This document shows positions 62,232 through 64,000 of a DNA stretch of 64,000 nucleotides, one piece after another. Within the stretch, counting starts at the first letter, position 1. Each line of letters begins with the position of its first letter. The position numbers were made by a program, and so were the translations under genes. The stretch comes from Oscillospiraceae bacterium (GTDB lineage Bacteria; Bacillota; Clostridia; Oscillospirales; Oscillospiraceae). The DNA lies in assembly GCA_902802045.1 (NCBI GenBank), contig CADCKQ010000001.1, forward strand, positions 186,001 through 250,000. Direction: 5' to 3'. Under the pieces are notes generated by a model. The model was not told the DNA's origin, made no database searches, and saw nothing but the letters and a program-made list of their open reading frames with translations.

Positions 62232-63623
62232 CTATTTATGCCTTGTGACCGTGAAGCGCGAAAGCTTTACGTTCTCCCATTTCCCGATGCCCGCTTTCTG
62301 TTTCGCTATCGAGATCTGCTGCGAAACCGTATCCACTCCGTCGAGATCCGGAAGCAGCAGGCCCCTTCTTCCGCCCTTCGTCACTATGACACCGTATTTC
62401 TTCGGATCGAGTTCTGACTCGGACCCGATATCCTCCGGCTCGGAGAGCACGTCTACGCTGTACTCGAGCGTCTTGAGTTCATCTTCCCTCACGGGGCTGA
62501 AGCGCGGGTCGTGCATAGCTGCGGAGATCGCATTTCTGATTATTTCCTCACCCGTGCAGACAGTCACGGGAAGAATGGTCCCTATGCAGCCTCTGAGCCT
62601 TCCAAATTCATGCAGCGAGACGAAAACTCCGGCTTTTGTGTCCCTCATCGCGGAAGGAGCATCCTCCGGAAGCACCATCGGAGTCCTGTATCTGTAATAG
62701 TACTCAAGCGAGGTCCGGGCGAGCTTCACATACTCGTCCTCTGCCTCCCTCTGCCCGGAGATCTTGTTATCGAGCTTTTTGTCATAGACCTCCAGAAAGC
62801 GCCTGCCGGGATCCTCCGAGACAGGCAGGTAAGTGCAGATGCCGTAACCGACGCCCGTGACACCCTCGTGAGAGAGCTTATGCGCTTCCACTGCTTTCCC
62901 GTCAAGGGCTCCCGCCAACATCACGAAGCTCCTGTGTCCGCACTCGGCCGCTTTGTCGCAGAAGGCCTCGTCAAAGTCGAAAAGCTCGCCGAAGGCTGCC
63001 CTTCCCATGACGTCCATTATCCTTTCGTCATAGACGGGGCCTTCTTCGGCGAACCCGTAAGGCCCGTAGCTCTGAAGCTTGTGCGAGAGATCGCCGCTTC
63101 CTATGAAAGCTGCCCTGCGGCCCAGGGAATCGCAGGCTTCTGCGATCAGCATGCCCAATCTGTAATGCTCGCGCAGAGGGAGTCCGGAGAGCCCTATTCT
63201 GACGATCTTCGGCAGCTTTCCTCCGAAAGCCTCTCTGAGGAAATAAAGCGGGACCATTGTGCCGTGATCGAGAGAAGGATCGCGCTCACCTGCAGTACCT
63301 GCGGGTATTCCCGCCTTTCCTGCAGAGGCGCTTATCGCCTCTGCCAGCTCGGAATCGTACCTGACAGCGAAGGCGGTATTAGGGGCTCTGAACTGAGAGA
63401 AACTGCCTCTCGCCCCGTTGCCCGGAGATATGTGGAACCAGTCCGAATACATCACGGAATGCGGGCTGGATATTATAAGCGTCTCCGGCCTGAGCTCGGC
63501 TATGAAAGCGGCGGCCTCCCTGTACGCCTTTGAGGTTGCCTCTATCTGCTTTTCCCCGCCTTTGCCGACTTCGGGCACTATGAGCGGGGGGTGCGGTACC
63601 ATTATTGCTCCGACAACAGCCAT
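62232..63623 (-). CDS. MEMO-AMMECR1 fusion (AmmeMemoRadiSam A/B)
   Basis: A 463-residue fusion. The N-terminal half (to about 265) is a MEMO/class III dioxygenase-like domain (MVPHPPLIVPEVG, ISSPHSVMYSDWF, LDHGTMVPLYFL, GSGDLSH, with His residues in metal-like positions). The C-terminal half is AMMECR1 (FVSLHEFGRLRGCIGTI, AMHDPRFSPVREDEL, KGGRRGLLLPDLDGVD). These two domains occur with a radical SAM protein in the AmmeMemoRadiSam system, whose role is not established. ATG 63621-63623 has GAAAGGAGC upstream. The radical SAM gene is directly upstream. Confidence 0.9.
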   Translation of the reverse strand: MAVVGAIMVPHPPLIVPEVGKGGEKQIEATSKAYREAAAFIAELRPETLIISSPHSVMYSDWFHISPGNGARGSFSQFRAPNTAFAVRYDSELAEAISASAGKAGIPAGTAGERDPSLDHGTMVPLYFLREAFGGKLPKIVRIGLSGLPLREHYRLGMLIAEACDSLGRRAAFIGSGDLSHKLQSYGPYGFAEEGPVYDERIMDVMGRAAFGELFDFDEAFCDKAAECGHRSFVMLAGALDGKAVEAHKLSHEGVTGVGYGICTYLPVSEDPGRRFLEVYDKKLDNKISGQREAEDEYVKLARTSLEYYYRYRTPMVLPEDAPSAMRDTKAGVFVSLHEFGRLRGCIGTILPVTVCTGEEIIRNAISAAMHDPRFSPVREDELKTLEYSVDVLSEPEDIGSESELDPKKYGVIVTKGGRRGLLLPDLDGVDTVSQQISIAKQKAGIGKWENVKLSRFTVTRHK

Positions 63624-63636
63624 CTCTCTGCTCCTT

Positions 63637-64000
63637 TCAGCAGTTTCCGGTATATACGTTTTTAAGATACTTCCGCGCCTCATCGGCCAGCGCATAGACG
63701 AGTGACACCCTTGTCGCCGCTTTGTCCGTCATCAGATGGCGCGGAAAGAATCTGGTCACATGCAGCGTGATCTCCGGATCGACGGAAGCTATCCATTTTG
63801 CTTCCTCTCTCATATCCTCAAACGAATCGTTCTCGCCCGGAATAATCAGTGTCGTCAATTCGACATGGCACTTTCTGTCCGCCTCGATTATATTTCTCTT
63901 AACAGTCTCCAGGCTTCCGGAGACCATGCGGTAAAAGCTGTCGGAGAAGCCTTTCAGATCTATGTTCAGTGCGTCCGTATACGGCAGGAGCAGTTCCCAA
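63637..64000 (-). CDS. AmmeMemoRadiSam radical SAM enzyme (partial)
   Basis: The C-terminal 120 residues are visible; the start and the cluster Cys residues lie beyond the right edge. LPYTDALNIDLKGFSDSFYR and TTLIIPGENDS with ITLHVTRFFPRH match the AmrS/PflA-like group. It is followed by the MEMO-AMMECR1 fusion after 13 bases. Confidence 0.88.
   Translation of the reverse strand, partial: WELLLPYTDALNIDLKGFSDSFYRMVSGSLETVKRNIIEADRKCHVELTTLIIPGENDSFEDMREEAKWIASVDPEITLHVTRFFPRHLMTDKAATRVSLVYALADEARKYLKNVYTGNC

Overview
The window looks like chromosomal DNA of an anaerobic, low-to-mid GC Clostridia-type Firmicute. Pointers are strong GGAGG-type ribosome sites with some TTG/GTG starts, rho-independent terminators, a SAM-I riboswitch, split-ATPase ECF transport, TRAP and ABC uptake systems, ferredoxin-type iron-sulfur flavoproteins and a 2-hydroxyacyl-CoA dehydratase family enzyme. 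The genus is not determinable from this sequence. I see no rRNA, tRNA, prophage, insertion sequence or CRISPR array.

Layout. 1-2.8 kb: a heterodimeric ABC exporter (first gene cut by the window edge). 2.9-13.1 kb: a redox locus built around a LysR regulator. To its left, on the minus strand, lie a HypA-like protein, a large Fe-S/GltD-like flavoprotein, two 2-hydroxyacyl-CoA dehydratase-family subunits and a 55-residue membrane protein that is easily missed. To its right is a second copy of the large flavoprotein. This is the best candidate for an undescribed system. 13.2-18.7 kb: a glycosyltransferase, a Cys-rich protein and the glycolytic cluster pgk-tpiA-eno. 18.7-22.1 kb: an ECF transporter (S, fused A-A', T) behind a SAM-I riboswitch. 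22.2-27.6 kb: a C69 dipeptidase, a DUF3592-like protein, a radical SAM protein, a noncoding block rich in TGACAG/CTGTCA palindromes, a threonine-dehydrogenase-like enzyme and a membrane protein.

27.7-38.3 kb is one metabolic unit: a lipoyl-dependent 2-oxoacid dehydrogenase (E1alpha, E1beta, E2, E3), a PPC/DUF296 protein, a tripartite TRAP transporter, a FadR-type GntR regulator and a lipoate-protein ligase. Two identical-form 13-bp operators (TTGGT-N3-ACCAA), one before the TRAP genes and one before the dehydrogenase genes, suggest that the regulator controls both, so the imported compound is probably a precursor of the 2-oxoacid substrate. 38.5-43.8 kb: a D-lyxose-isomerase-like protein with a MalFGK-type sugar ABC importer.

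43.9-64 kb is mostly single genes and short operons: lipoproteins, an OFA-type MFS transporter, Hsp33, a GH13 glycosidase, a dicarboxylate/amino-acid symporter, a racemase with a TauE/SafE exporter, cyclodeaminase-FolD (one-carbon folate steps), nicotinate phosphoribosyltransferase with N-acyl-D-amino-acid deacylase, a MarR regulator divergent from an unusual hydrolase/membrane fusion with a clear operator, a thioesterase, a phosphoesterase, and a MEMO-AMMECR1 fusion with its radical SAM partner (cut by the right edge).
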